A DNA stretch of 64,000 nucleotides from Rhinolophus ferrumequinum (taxonomy: Eukaryota; Chordata; Mammalia; Chiroptera; Rhinolophidae), in contig NC_046305.1 of the NCBI RefSeq assembly GCF_004115265.2, positions 41,326,187-41,390,186 of the forward strand, written 5' to 3'. The translations under genes were made by a program, and so were the position numbers. The notes under the pieces are model-generated. The model worked only from the letters and a program-made list of their open reading frames with translations, searched no databases and was not told where the DNA came from. How positions within the stretch are numbered: the first letter of the stretch is position 1; each line of letters starts with the position of its first letter. Shown here one piece after another: positions 47,266-59,076 of the stretch.

Positions 47266-50200
47266 CTAAGTGGAGAAGAAGCCACCGTCCGTCTTTCGAG
47301 AGTAGCCTCCATTGGTAGCAGCAGTGTGAGGGGCCACTGTGGAGAAAAGAGGGAGTGGGCTGTAAATTTCAGATCCTTTGCCTTTTCTGGGAACCTGTAA
47401 TCACCCATACTTTTATGGGTACTATGGAAAAGGTTCTTGTAACAGCTGGAAAACTGGCATGTAGAGGACAGATGGGATGTAGCTAAAGGTCTACTACCAG
47501 GCTTTTGCCCTTTGCTGAAAATTTTTGTCCCTGAGACCGAAGCCTGAGTTAGAGGCTCTGAAAAATTGAATGCATTCCACAGTCAGCATATCCCCTGATA
47601 TTAGTCTATGACTATCCTATTTTAATCACTGCTGTTCCAAGACCCTCAGTTATCCCCCGTATTCCCTAATAGCCAATCACTTCAACTTCCTGATTCCTGG
47701 GTCCATTTAGAAAAACTCTTGCACCACCAATCTGCCCTTCTAACCCTTACCTATGGCTCCCTGGATGCTGTGGATGGAGTCCTTCTTCGGGTTGATCCAG
47801 TGTCTGATGTTAGCTCGGGAATTGATGGGGGGGAGTAGGGGAGGGGGTAAAAATCCTCCAGGGAATTGAATCTTGAGGATTCTAGAAGATGGTATGGAGA
47901 AGAACAGGGAAGAAGGAAACCAATCAAAAGGAGAAAAATGAGGGAACGATAGTTGCATGCAACCTCCAAAATGAAGTAACCAAAGGCCCTTTTTTACCCT
48001 CTGGAATTAATGGAAGATTTTGTTTGTTTATACAGACAAGCATAATCTTGGAGGATCTTTGTTCATTTTAGACAATAAAAAATACAAATTATTTACAGGT
48101 ACAGATGTAAAACAAATCTGAACAGAAATATTAATAAGTACCTATTCATTGTTATTTTCCAGGTGACACTTTACCATATATGATTAGGTGGCATTGTCCT
48201 TAGTGGGGGGAGGCTGCACCTCCACCACGTACCCTTGGGTATCCTGGATGGTCTCCAGGTGTGTCAGGATCTCACTTTTGTTCTTGAATGCCTCCATGTG
48301 GTGGTTGTACAAGGCTGCTAGGCGGAAATCCAGGTCGTCCTTCGGTATCTACAGAGGAAGTCAACTCCTCCAGGGTTAACTCGCCACCTCCACCCCACAT
48401 CCACGTGCTCTAGTCAGGTTCTGTTGGGCTCTTATTTTTCCCCTAAAGCAGACTGAACACCTTTTGGGCCTGAGATCCACCAACTCTACACACTAAATAG
48501 CACATGATGACTCCTGTCAATAGTTCTCTCATGTTTGGGTCTACGGAGTAGTGAACTCTCCCTGTAGACATGGGAATCACTATCCTGCCCCTGACTGGGC
48601 CTTACTTCATTCGTGGTTATATTCAGCCTTTGTTTTCATCAGAAGAGTGCGAAGTTTGATGAGAAAATGATTTGCTCCAGATAATTGACTGGAGCAAACC
48701 CCCAAGCTTTCTGACTTCCCAGAGTCCAGATAAATTGGTATTTGTTGTTAGATTTGGTAGGATCTTGGATTGGGAACCAAAGGAAAGATACTAAAGCAGT
48801 TAGGGACAAACTACCTTTCAAAGAGGATAGGAACGAGTCCAAAGTGGATGTAAAGAGAAATAGCATTTCAACGTTAGTTACCTCAGGTACAAAGAAATGG
48901 GCATCCCGCCTCATGGAGGTGATCGTGGGCGTTAAGCTGAGCCGAATCCAGGGTTGCTGTAGTTGAGCAAGGTGAGTAGGGTTCTTATATGGTAATTCCT
49001 GTAAAAGAGAAATCACACCCAGGACATGGTTACATGGTTATAGGTCCTGGCTGCTGTGGTAGCTTCAGTGACATCCATCCCTTAGTCCATCCTATTTTTT
49101 GTTGTTTATTGTTTTCAATTATTTTTTGAGTATAGTTGGCATACAATATTAGATTAGTTATATTAGTTTCAAGTGTACAATATAGTGATCCAACGTTTTT
49201 ATACCTTACAATGTGGTCACCTCCTAATTCTAGTCATCATCTGTCACTGTGCAAACTCATCACAATATTATTGACTATATTCCCTTTCACCCTTTTCACC
49301 CATCTTTCCATTCCCCTCCCCTCTGGCAACCATCCTTTGGGTCTCTGTTTCTATGAGTGTTTTTGTTTTGTTAATTTTTTTTGTTTTTAGATTCCACATA
49401 TAAGGGAAACCATATAGTATTTGGCTTTCTGTGTCTGACTTATTTCACTTAACATAATCTCTAGGTCTATCCATGGTGTCGCAAATGGTAAGATTTCATT
49501 CTTTTTTATTGCTGTGTAATATTCCATTATATATGTACCACATCTTTATCCAATCGTCGGATGGACACCTAGGTTCCATATCTTGGCTATTATAAATAAT
49601 GCTGCAGTGAACACATAGGTGCATATATCTTTTCAAATTAGTGTTTTCATTTTCTTCGGATAAATACCCAAAGTGGAATTGCTGGGTCATACGGTAGATC
49701 TGTTTTTAGTTTTTTGAAGAACATCCTATTTTAATTGAATCTCAGAGGAACATCGGCAAAGAGAAGAATGATGTGGGGCAAGACTCCGCAGGCTTTTGAT
49801 CCTTCTAAGTCTTCAATCTTAGAATTGACAGAAATGGGCCAGGAATACAGACAAAGGGGTGAAGTGGGATGAGGAGGGGGGCAAAAGGGAGGAGCAAGTA
49901 AGAAAAATGATGAGTTCAGGTTTAGATGTCCTGGATTTGAGGACAAGATAAGACACCCTAAGGCAATTAAGTAGAAAACTGAAGTGTGCAACTTATCGGA
50001 GAGCTCGGGACAAGTAATAGAAATGCGGGGGCCGTCCCCATGAAGTAGTGGTTGAAGCCTGCAAAAAGGAGTGTGGCCCAAAGGAAGAAGTGGTTCATGA
50101 CTGCACAATATTATAACTGGGGGGAGGAGAGGGAAGGAAGGAAAAGGATACTAAGAGGCAACCAGAGGCGGGAGAATCAGGAAAGTGCAGTGTCTAAGCA

Positions 50201-52378
50201 GGTAAGGAGATTTCAGTAAGCAGGGAAGGGTCATTGTGACTGCAGGAACACCAGAGAAAAGGTCCATTGGACATTCAATCTTCTAAACAAAATTTCACAA
50301 GCATGGATGTGAAAAGCACATGACTGGTTTCTTCATTACATGTAAAATGTCATATTCACCACTGTGACCCCAGTACCTAGCCCAGCGACCTAACATATGC
50401 TGTTCAGAAATGAAGCATTGGTTGAATCAATGACTGAATTCCAGTGAGTACGACTACAACCTAGTAGAAATGTCATTCAACCTATCTGATGTTGGGGCTG
50501 TGTCCCTCCCCCATATATGGCAAAGTGCTGTGTGATTCAGCTCAATTAGATATTAATTGAACAGTGTGTACCAAGCATTGGGTTATCATCAAGAAAGATG
50601 CAAAATGAAACAAGAAAACTACAAATATACATGATGCAAGCATAGGCAGCTCTCCCATTCCTCGAAGACTACATAAGCCTCATCATCTCTACCAGCAAAA
50701 GGATGAGATTGTCTTCCACCAAGAAAGTCAAGCGCAGATGCTGTCTTCACATCCAGTTTCCATATCAGAGAAAAGGAAGTCCCTTTTATTCAAGAATAAG
50801 CCTTCTTCCCTGCACCCAGCCCTTCCCTGTGCCTCAGAGACCTGCAGCATCCTGGTATCCCGTACTCAGCTTCTCTCTCATTCTTTATCACCGTCTAGCT
50901 ACTACTGTCTACTCTGCTAAAGAGCCAGACTCTTCTTCGAGAGTCATCGTTTACTATCTCCACTTCCTCCCACTTCCTATCCCCTCTTCAGTCTGGCCTC
51001 TGCCCCAAGCACCCACTGAAACTGCTCTTGCTGGTGACCAGTGATCTTTGTGGCTAGGTCAGGAGGATCCTTTCCAGACCAGATCTTATTTGACCTCTGC
51101 AGTTTCTGGCACCATGATTCTGATTCTCTCAAATGTTCTCTCCACCTCCTGTGGGTCCAGCGCCTCTTGGTTTTCCTTCTGCTTTTAGCTGTTATTTCTC
51201 AGCTCTTTCCTTCTCTGCCCCTTAGACAGTGGCATTCCCCAGGGGTTTAGTTTCTGCTTTTCTTAGGCTCACATTCATTGGATGAGCTCATTTCCTCCTA
51301 TGGATTCACCTATCTTGTGAACACTGTGGCTTCCATGTAAACATCCTCAACCCAGAGCTCTCAACCATGCTGCCTACTACTCAAACGTCCCACAGGCATC
51401 ATACAAGCAACATCTGCATAACTGATCTGAACATCTTTCTCCCCAACCCTGCTTCCCCTGGATGCCTCATTCGGTTAATGGTATCAATTAAGCCCTCAGA
51501 AACCTACGAGTTACCCTAGACACGTCTGCTCTCTCGGGCTCATTTCCAGTCAGCCACAGAGTCCCAGCAGTTCTGCCCTTTGCATCTCTCACATTTGCAC
51601 GTTATCACCATCCCCTGGATCCCTCCTGCGGCTCCTGCCTCCTGGCTGATCCCTTTTGTGTCCCTCCATCTTATCCACCGTCACTTGTGCTTTCTAACAC
51701 CCATCTATTGTGTCTCTCTAGAGCTTAAAATCCTGACATGATTCCCCAGAACCTGTAGGATGAAATCGTAGCTCACTAGCATAGTGTGTACACAGCACAC
51801 CAGCTCAACAAGGCCACTTCTTCAGCTCCTGCTCTCTCCATTCCTCCACCTCACACTGACACTCCAGCCATTCTGGACTCTTTGGCCCCTAAACAAATCA
51901 CCCTCCCTGTCCTTTCCAGGTGTATGTATATCTGCAGTTTCCTTTGCCTTGAATGTCTGTTTCCTGTTTCCTGCTTCCTAACTCACATTCCATCTCCTTC
52001 CTCACGTGGCCCAGCTACTCATATTTCACTGTCAAAACTCACCTGCTGGGAAGCTTTCCTTTAAGTGCTTGGTTCTCCTGACACTACATATAATAACTGT
52101 CACAACACGTGCTATTGTGCGAGCATTTTTGCTACTGAGATTATTGGTCTGGCTTTTCTACTGGAGTTTCTTTAGAGCAGGAGCTATACCTAATTTATCT
52201 ATATATCCTCAGTGTTTAGCAGAGTACTTGGCATCTAGTAAATAATAAATGTTGAATAAAAAAAGGAAAGTCTTTGATTTTGTTAAGCCACAATTACTGT
52301 TTAATTCACCTTATTTTGCACCACTTCAAACATCCCAAACACTTCTACCAGATAAAAAGATCATCTAAATTCCAAAAT

Positions 52379-52415
<37 letters not shown>

Positions 52416-52874
52416 TCCAGCATTAACCAGAAGACAGACGTATAAAGCATGACCTGGTGGCTTTCGGAGGATTCTCTCTCATCCATTATCTCATATATCT
52501 TCAGAGAACAGTTTTCCAAACAGGGCAAAGGGTGGCTTGGTAGAGCCTGGGCCTGTTTAAGCCCCATTATACCAAGCATTGCTTTGGGCGGCGAGACCCC
52601 CTTATTCCTCTGCTTAAAAGCACCTCTAAAACGTTAGTAGACGTGAATACCGGGACGTGGAGGCGGGCAGAAAGCAGACTTCTGCGGTACCTGACTCAGT
52701 GTCCTCACCAGAGCCCTTTAAGTTACTATCTCTGCCCCTCACGCTGACAGAAAGAGTGCCATCGACCCTGCTGGGACTCTGGGACCACAGTACCTTGGAA
52801 GTCCGCAGTTTTCCCACATAGGAACTATCATTATCCAACGTAGGGTACTGGAAAGGGTCTCGGGTGGGTGGCAT
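47266..52874 (-). CDS. CFAP276: CFAP276 (C1orf194), complete, five coding exons
   Basis: CFAP276 is a small axonemal protein, one of the microtubule inner proteins of ciliary doublets; variants have been reported in Charcot-Marie-Tooth disease. Minus-strand coding exons are 52874-52794, 48998-48882, 48348-48233, 47881-47751 and 47336-47266. Borders follow GT/AG and phases join to 516 nt, 171 aa plus stop (human about 169). Exon 1 gives MPPTRDPFQYPTLDNDSSYV; exon 2 has LPYKNPTHLAQLQQPW and TPTITSMRRDAHFF; exon 3 has IPKDDLDFRLAALYNHH; exon 4 has KIQFPGGF, RHWINPKKDSIHSIQGAI; exon 5 ends GGYSRKTDGGFFST. The exon 4 acceptor (47883-47882) adds the residues GIL before KIQFPGG, a spot where I expect a slightly different human sequence. 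Intron 1 holds L1 and L2 relics. A ciliary X-box lies 111 bp upstream of the start codon. Confidence 0.93.
49095..49735 (-). mobile_element. L1 3' end (ORF2 end and UTR)
   Basis: On the minus strand this reads as the end of L1: codons for WIKMWYIYNGILHSNKKE-like residues, then 'gattccacatataagggaaaccatatagtatttggctttctgtgtctgacttatttcacttaac' in reverse, and a 3'UTR. It is 5'-truncated at about 49735. It sits in intron 1 of CFAP276, in the same direction as the gene. It looks younger than the L1M relics elsewhere in the window. Confidence 0.85.
49790..50255 (-). mobile_element. L2 LINE, antisense, partial
   Basis: Reverse L2 text: 'gatgagttcaggtttagatgtcctggatttgagg', 'gcaattaagtagaaaactgaagtgtgcaacttatcggagagctcggg' and 'ccccatgaagtagtggttgaagcctg' are the reverse complement of the L2 ORF2 region. 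The L1 at 49095-49735 abuts it. Confidence 0.65.
50700..52250 (+). mobile_element. L2 LINE, long copy
   Basis: The text follows L2 for about 1.5 kb: 'ctgctcttgctggtgaccagtgatc', 'gtggcattccccaggg', 'aacgtcccacaggcatc', 'aatggtatcaattaagccctcagaaacc', 'attccccagaacctgtaggatgaaatc', and the 3' end 'gagcaggagctatacctaatttatctatatatcctcagtgtttagcagagtacttggcatctagtaaataataaatgttga'. It is in CFAP276 intron 1, antisense to the gene. No intact frame remains. Confidence 0.8.
52380..52413 (+). repeat. (CA)n microsatellite
   Basis: A pure CA run of about 17 units, 400 bp inside CFAP276 intron 1. Confidence 0.95.
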
Positions 52875-52984
52875 CGTAAAATGCTCAGCGAGACACTCTT
52901 AGGAGGGATGGGAGGCCCGCAGAGCTTCCTATAACCTTGCACGCGGAGGATCCGGGACCCAATTGTTTGGAACGCCCCCTTTCG

Positions 52985-52997
52985 GTTGCCAGGCAAC
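52985..52997. promoter_or_regulatory. CFAP276: RFX X-box upstream of CFAP276
   Basis: GTTGCCAGGCAAC is a perfect palindromic X-box half-site pair (GTTGCC, one base, GGCAAC). It lies 111 bp upstream of the CFAP276 start codon. RFX factors, together with FOXJ1, drive motile-cilia genes, which fits an axonemal protein gene. Binding is inferred from the motif. Confidence 0.8.
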
Positions 52998-53639
52998 TGT
53001 CCTACCGTCTATGACTGAGGTGAATTCCCTTCGAGAAGAGCGTCACCTGGCGGTTCAACGCGGGAGGCCCCTCGGGAGGAAGCTACTACACGGAAAACGG
53101 GGAAAGCGCCGCTGAGCGTACCCAGGAGCCCTGGATTTGCACTCGTGAGCACGAGGAGAAAAACGCCGGCCTCTCGGCGTGCAGGACTTCTGCAAGAGAT
53201 TTCAGTTGACGAAAGAAGTGCTCAACGATGACCCAGCAATTTCCTTCTCTCTCGCATCTAACAAAAGGATTTTTCAAAGCAATGACAGAATGGGGATGTC
53301 CAAAGACTAAGAGCCCACGTGTAGTACTTGGAAAATTGCCTGCGAAGCAAACTCTCCTTGCTTAAACCCGGCTTAACTATCCGAGTCTCAAGGCTTAGCA
53401 TCGAGCCGGTTGTAAAGGCACGGATGGAGTTGGCGGGACGGAAGTAAGAGCTCCAGAAATGGCTGCCTTTGCAGTAGGTAATACCTACTGGGACCGATTT
53501 TCTATAACTTCTAGAAGAGAGACGACATCTGTCAATCTTCCTATCGCTTCACACACAGGAGGTGCTTAGTACGTATTTGTCCAACACCACATCTGCAAAA
53601 TTAGAGATGCTCAAAATAGGCAATCGCCGAAAAGGGCAG

Positions 53640-54330
53640 TGGAAAACATGAATTTGGTGGCGATGGCTTGGAGGATGCTTCCACCGCGTTCCTTAAAAGA
53701 GCTCTGTGCCCGCCTGTTGGGCGGGTTGCAGACCCCGGGCGCGCGCACTCCCATGCGGCGCGAGCCAGCGGCGGCGGCTGCCATGGAGACCCGCAGGTGA
53801 GCGGCAGAGCATCGCGTGGTCCCTGCCCCACCCGCGCGGAGGCAAAGAGGAGGCGGTTGCCAAGGCGACGTGGGTAGGAGGAGGACAAGAGGAAGGAGGA
53901 AGGATGGGCGGCCTTGGCGTAGCCGCAGGGAGGTGACTGAAGCGAGCCCAGCCCCTTGCATCCTCCCCCTGTGAATCTCCCTCCCCTTTTTTCCTGCCTT
54001 CTGCCCGCGGTAGCAGCAGCCGCAGCACCTGAGCCGCTGCTGCGGCCGGTTCTGGACAACGCTATGGCTGAGCCTGGGCGCAGCCACCAGCCCTCTGCCC
54101 GAGGCAGGGGAAGAACTGAGCGGCGCACACTCCGGCTTCTGCGGCTCCTGCTCTGGGTTGGGACCGCCTTCCAGGTGACTCAGGGAGCGGGACCGGAGCT
54201 TCATGCCTGCAAAGAGGTACTGTCCTCCCGGACCCGACCCCCCGTCAGTCAGAAAAATCTTGGATCCCAGCGGAGACCTTGGGGACCTAGGCACAGACAG
54301 TTTAGTTTCAGAGGCCACGGAGTTTAGGTT
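53640..54330 (+). promoter_or_regulatory. ELAPOR1: CpG-island promoter of ELAPOR1
   Basis: A CpG island surrounds ELAPOR1 exon 1 and faces CFAP276 head to head across about 1.2 kb. A second X-box-like element GTTGCCAAGGCGAC (53856-53869) and a weaker one GCTGCCATGGAGAC (53777-53790) lie in it. A strong donor CAG|GTGAGC at 53796/53797 follows an ATG at 53783, so an alternative noncoding or short coding first exon is possible. Several open frames in this island in both directions are GC artefacts. Confidence 0.65.
54064..54216 (+). CDS. ELAPOR1: ELAPOR1 (KIAA1324/EIG121), first coding exon only
   Basis: ELAPOR1 is a type I membrane glycoprotein of the endosome-lysosome and secretory system, induced by oestrogen and linked to autophagy and to zymogenic secretory cells. 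This exon encodes its first 51 residues: [20 protein letters not shown], then the hydrophobic signal core ([19 protein letters not shown]), then [10 protein letters not shown]. It ends on a codon boundary at a clean donor, GAG|GTACTG (54216/54217). The start is set by match to the human N-terminus; an in-frame ATG 108 nt upstream (53956) is not part of the known protein. The next exon (a segment beginning SEYHYEYTACD in human) was not found in the remaining 9.8 kb, in line with the long first intron of this gene. Confidence 0.95.
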
Positions 54331-55275
54331 TCTTTGGGGACGGGGGTGGTGGGGGAGCAGATTGGCGTCATGGAGAGGTCAGCTCACTATAACACTCATG
54401 AAACAGATCATCCTTACAGTTTGGGCTGCTGGGTTCGGGGAGACAGGTCCTAGCTCTAAGGAGCCCAGGAGGCATCTGGGTCTCTGGACCCGGGAATAAG
54501 GGAAGGAGAAGACATGGGTTGTTTTCCAGCTGGAGTGAAATTACCTCAAAAGTGGTTAAAAACAAAAGATTATCAACAGAGGGGCAAAATAGAAAGTGGG
54601 AAAGGGTAAGTGGGGTAAGAAAAGAGTTAGGAAGGCCAGAGGAAAGTAGTGGAGTGAAAGGGGAATCCTTGTGGTTTTATCATGGCTTCAGAAAAGGAGT
54701 GTAAAGGTAGGAAATGTGCAGGAGGGACTGAAAGATCCCATCACCTGTCTCCCCATGTGCTTTGCTTAGTATACCTGACAGCACATGAACCAGCTTTGAC
54801 CAGACTTTTGAGTTCTGTAATATCTCACTTTCTGCCAATCTCTATTTTTCTTCTCTGGACCTCTGTTGACATATGTCATAAGTCCTTTTCAAGATGTTTC
54901 TAAAATGTTCATCATTCAAACAATAAGTAATGAATGTCTCCCAGACAAAAAATGCCTTCTGAACGTTCTTTCTGAGGGATACAAAAAGGTATTAAGAAGT
55001 AACAAAACTCAGTAGTCTTTATAGTATTGAAATAGTAATATTTGGTTGTGTTCTGAGTAACTTTTTTTAACCATATGGCACAGGCAGCAACAAATATTTA
55101 CAAGAACTGCACGGGGTAAGGCAAAATAAAAGTTGTTCTGCTTATCTCTGTGAGATGTAAAAAACTTAGTAATGCATCAAGACTCCAGTCCTGTAAAAGT
55201 AGTCCCAAATGTTATACTTGGCTCAGGTTTTGAGAGGTTGAAATATTTTTTATAATTGTCAGTGTTAACTGGTTA

Positions 55276-55502
55276 CCCTGTTTCCCCAAAAATAAGACCT
55301 AGCCGGACAATCAGCTCTAATGCGTCTTTTGAAGCAAAAATTAATATAAGACCCAGTTTTTTTTTCTATAAGACTGGGTATAATATAATATAATAATATA
55401 ATATAATGTAATATAAAATATACCGGGTCTTATATTAATTTTACTCCGAAAGATGCATTAGAGCTGATTGTCCAGCTAGGTCTTATTTTAGGGGAAACAC
55501 GG
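55276..55502. mobile_element. TA-flanked palindromic MITE, copy 4
   Basis: The left end CCCTGTTTCCCCAAAAATAA and right end (reverse complement CCGTGTTTCCCCTAAAATAA) are flanked by TA at 55274-55275 and 55503-55504. The arms pair for most of their length; the centre has a local expansion of 'ataatataat'. It gives the clearest target-site duplication of the family in this window. Confidence 0.9.
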
Positions 55503-56137
55503 TAGCAACAACAACTCCATCCCATATGGGAAAATATTATTATGAAGATGTTCCAACCATTAGACTATCTACGACATAACAGATCATAAAGCAGTAGGAA
55601 GGGGGAGAGCTGAGGATTTTTGTGTGAATAAAGATGTTTGCATTGATGAATATGACACAATTAAGTGACTCTCGTCAGTGGGACTTTTGGTAACTTTTAT
55701 CAGTCCCAGTGACTGCCTGCCCTGAGCCATCTACACTTCCACCCAGCGGCTTTATGACCTCTTTAGAGGTGGCTGGGAACAGGATGATTTTGTCAGTGAC
55801 TGACTTACTTGCCTTGGTGGCTTGTGGTCTCTAACCAACCAAGATAACCAGTTCAAAGAAGCCCACTTGCCTAAGAATCCAACCTGGGAGTCTCCTGAGT
55901 GGAAGATAAGAATCTTACAGTTCATCTCCCACTTCTTGTTGAGAACTTCGTTAACAATGGGAAATGTGAGACATTTCAGAAATTTAACACGTTGTATCAT
56001 CTTCGTTTGGAGGGAGGGAAGAATATGGACACTTGAGAACTCTAGCTTGGGTATAAATATTGCCTTTAGTCCTTTTTAAATGACTGACATTTGCCTGAGC
56101 ACAAGGTCTTGCCGCAGAGCATGCGCTTAGGCCGCGA

Positions 56138-56275
56138 TAGAAAGCTGTGGGTCTCAACACAGCAGGGTTCCAATCCCTGACTGTTACTTACCACCCAGTT
56201 TTTGGAACTATAGAATAGGTATTTCAATAACACCTACCTCAAAGGAATTGTTTTGAGGATTGAAAGAAAACAATA
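56138..56275 (+). repeat. MIR SINE fragment
   Basis: 'agggttccaatccctgactgttacttaccacccag', 'aggtatttcaataacacctacctcaaaggaattgttttgaggatt' follow the MIR order. Confidence 0.7.
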
Positions 56276-57114
56276 CAGACAAAACACAAATTTGAGTTAC
56301 CTAACCCCCTTTCCCGTTCAGTTTCTTTACCAGGAGATCCACACCCCTTGCCAGAGTGCAAGTGTCTTCGGACTCATGCTCATTGGCCATGGGCGTCAGC
56401 AAATCCTGTTTACACTCTCCTTGAGCAAACAGTGGCCGCTGAACACCCTTGACTTTAAAATAGTAAGGAAGAGAATAAACCCATTATTATAATATTCTTC
56501 ATTTGGCAATATGAACTGACCCAACAAGTTTCAGGGCTTCCAACCCTACATGATAAAAATCCAATTCAGAGTAGGGTAACCCTCCTCTGTTCTTAATCTT
56601 CCTGTGACTTTCTTGTGACTCTACACTGGGTGTTAAAGGCAGGGATCCTTATCCGTGCAAGGCTGACCTTTATGACAACAATGCTGTTCCAGCCTTGTTT
56701 CTGAAATCTGAGGCATCCCTCTGGTCTAATCAGGGAACAGATAAGTTTAGCATGTGGCATCAACTTGTGGCAGAGAATAGCAAGTTCTAGATCGCTAACC
56801 GTGAGCGGGGCTTCGCATTCCTTCAACAGTTTTCCAATCATCAGGGTCACCAGTGGAATTAAACATCCTGTAGAGTGTTTGTCTTCATGAATCATTTCTT
56901 TAGCCCTCCCTGTGCTAGCCCAGGCTAAGTGCTGAGAGCCAAAGAGCATTTCCTATAGCACAATGAATCTAACTAAATCAAATGAGAGAGGAGCAGAAAA
57001 CTGCCTTTAACAGATCTGCCTCATCCTCAGGCTTCAGTGCTAATTGCCCCCAAAGGGACTTCCCAGTCTATATGGAAAAGCCTGTAGGGCTGAGGAATCT
57101 GGCAGACATGGACT

Positions 57115-57335
57115 GTAATAAAATTTGTTGAATTGAATGATAACTCTGCCACTTAGGAAGGATGCTGCTTCGAGCAAGTTTATTAACTTCTGACAGCCTC
57201 AGATTCCTGATCTGTAAAATAGGGATGGTCATACCGACCTCATAGGCTGTTGTGAGGATTACATTAAATTAGGTAACGCAGGTGCCTGGTACATATCTTC
57301 GACATTCATAGGTGCTTAAGAAATATTGGTAGGCA
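57115..57335 (+). repeat. MIR SINE
   Basis: 'actctgccacttaggaagg', 'cagcctcagattcctgatctgtaaaatagggatggtcataccgacctcataggctgttgtgaggatt' and 'aggtgcctggtacatatc' give a well-kept MIR core and tail. Confidence 0.85.
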
Positions 57336-57579
57336 GAAAAGGTAAGTACACAAATCGTGATAAATGATGACGTAAGGTGAACATGTGGTAATCAGTGCAG
57401 GAGTGGCAATATAGAGGTTGACAGGAAAGGAAGAAAACGGATTTAAGCAGTTGGCACTTGACCTGCTTCTGGAATAATCAGTAGAATTTCAATGAGCAGA
57501 GATGGGGGCGGGTGCTTTCTAGATAGAGAGAGGAGCCTGAGGAAAGGTCAACAGGTAGAAAATGTAAAAGATCCTGGGA

Positions 57580-57960
57580 ATTTCAGACCTGCTGGCTGAA
57601 ATGTAGAATAAGTGTGGTTACACTAGAAATCAAGGTTGGAAAATCAGAGACTAAGTGGAGAATCCCTGAAGGCTTTCTGGCACGGACAGCAGCCTGCTCA
57701 GAGTGGATTAGCATGAGTGTGAAATAAGCCTGGTTGTGGTAGGCCAGAGCTGAGAACAGAGAGATGGGAGCAAGGAGACCAGTTCAGAAGATTTTACTGA
57801 GGTCAAGGAGAAGGTTAACAAAGGGACTGCACTGGGATGGTGGCAGTGGGATAAGGGGAAAAGGATAGATGGGAAAAATGTGCTGAAGGTAGGGGTGAGA
57901 GGATTTGGCAATTGATTGAAAGTGTAAGCTACAAATATATGGTGATGGAAGGAGAACTGA
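57580..57960 (-). mobile_element. L2 LINE, antisense fragment
   Basis: 'ggccagagctgagaacagagagatgggagcaaggagaccagttcagaag' and 'ggtggcagtgggataaggggaaaagg' are reverse L2 text, as in the antisense copies at 32-33 kb. It is partial and diverged. Confidence 0.5.
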
Positions 57961-57961
57961 C

Positions 57962-58075
57962 TCTGGGTGGTGAACACACAATGGGATTTATAGATGATGT
58001 AATACAGAATTGTACACCTGAAATCTATGTAATTTCACTAACAATTGTCACCCCAATAAATTAAAAAAAAAGAAG
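57962..58075 (+). mobile_element. Short 5'-truncated L1 3' end
   Basis: 'gtggtgaacacacaatgggatttatagatgatgtaatacagaattgtacacctgaaatctatgtaat' followed by 'aacaattgtcaccccaataaatt' and an A-rich tail is a typical young bat L1 3' terminus, only about 110 bp long. Confidence 0.75.
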
Positions 58076-58859
58076 AAGAAAGTGTAAGGTGATGGAGAGG
58101 GGCAGGCGGAGGATTTCTGTCAGGATTTCAGAGTGGGAGAACGGGAGGAGCTGCTCGCCACGATGCAGAAAGAACAGCTTTGGGGAAAGAGTTACCACCT
58201 TTCATAGTTCTGACTTCTCTGGGATCAGCCCCTGTACGAGGTGGGACAAGTCCTGAGATTTTGGCACACTCCCTCACAGTATGATCATGGCTTCTAGACT
58301 TTTACAGTTCTTTCTGTATTTGTTCTAACACATTATTCAAGGTTTGAACTCCACAGAGAAATGATCTAGAAAACAGTCAGGATCCCTGAGCTTTCAGGAA
58401 ATATTTCACCAAAAACACAAGATTTAAAATGACTCCTTTGGTTGGGAACCATCAAAGTTGGATGTTTAAAACATCCTGCCATATTTGGTGAAGAGAGAAA
58501 ATTAAAATTCTCCATTTATCAAGACATACTTATAGAGTAGCAAGATGGACTGTTTTTGTTCACTATCAGAGGGGGTTAAAGAATAATAGATTCTTGAGAT
58601 CTGAAGACATCTAAGGAGTCATTTTGTCTATTCTCCTGTCTCAAGGTAAGAGTAACAGTAAAACTGAATCAGTCTGATAATCACCTGACTTTACTTAAAA
58701 CAAAAAAAAACTTTAAAAATTACAAAAGTGATACATTTCATTTGCAGAAAAATTGGAAAATATAGGTAAAGAAAAAGATGGTAAAAATCAACTATCACCC
58801 TATCACTCAAATTATCATTTTAATGTATATATTTGTGAGAGTGAAACACGGTAGTTGCA

Positions 58860-59062
58860 TAGCATGATATCTGGCTAAAACTGGACAGGCTGGGTTCAGT
58901 TTCCAGCTTGTCCATTCAAGCAACTGTATAAGCTCAGGAGACTTATTTAATCACCTCGTGCCTCGATTTCTTCATCTTTAAGATGGGAATATTAATAGAG
59001 TACATGCAAATTGTTTAGAACAGTTCCTGGTGCATAGTAAGTACTCAATAAATGTTAGCTGC
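58860..59062 (+). repeat. MIR SINE
   Basis: 'ggctgggttcagtttccagcttgtcc', 'gagacttatttaatcacctcgtgcctcgatttcttcatctttaagatgggaatattaatag' and 'cctggtgcatagtaagtactcaataaatgttagct' show a nearly complete MIR. The Ves SINE inserted directly after it. Confidence 0.88.
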
Positions 59063-59076
59063 AACAGTGAGATTTT

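Noticed and set aside
53601-54327. Long open frames on the minus strand (up to 235 codons) and an upstream extension of ELAPOR1
   Set aside because: CpG-island artefacts. Only the frame from 54064 matches a known protein; the upstream ATG at 53956 is not part of the ELAPOR1 family N-terminus.
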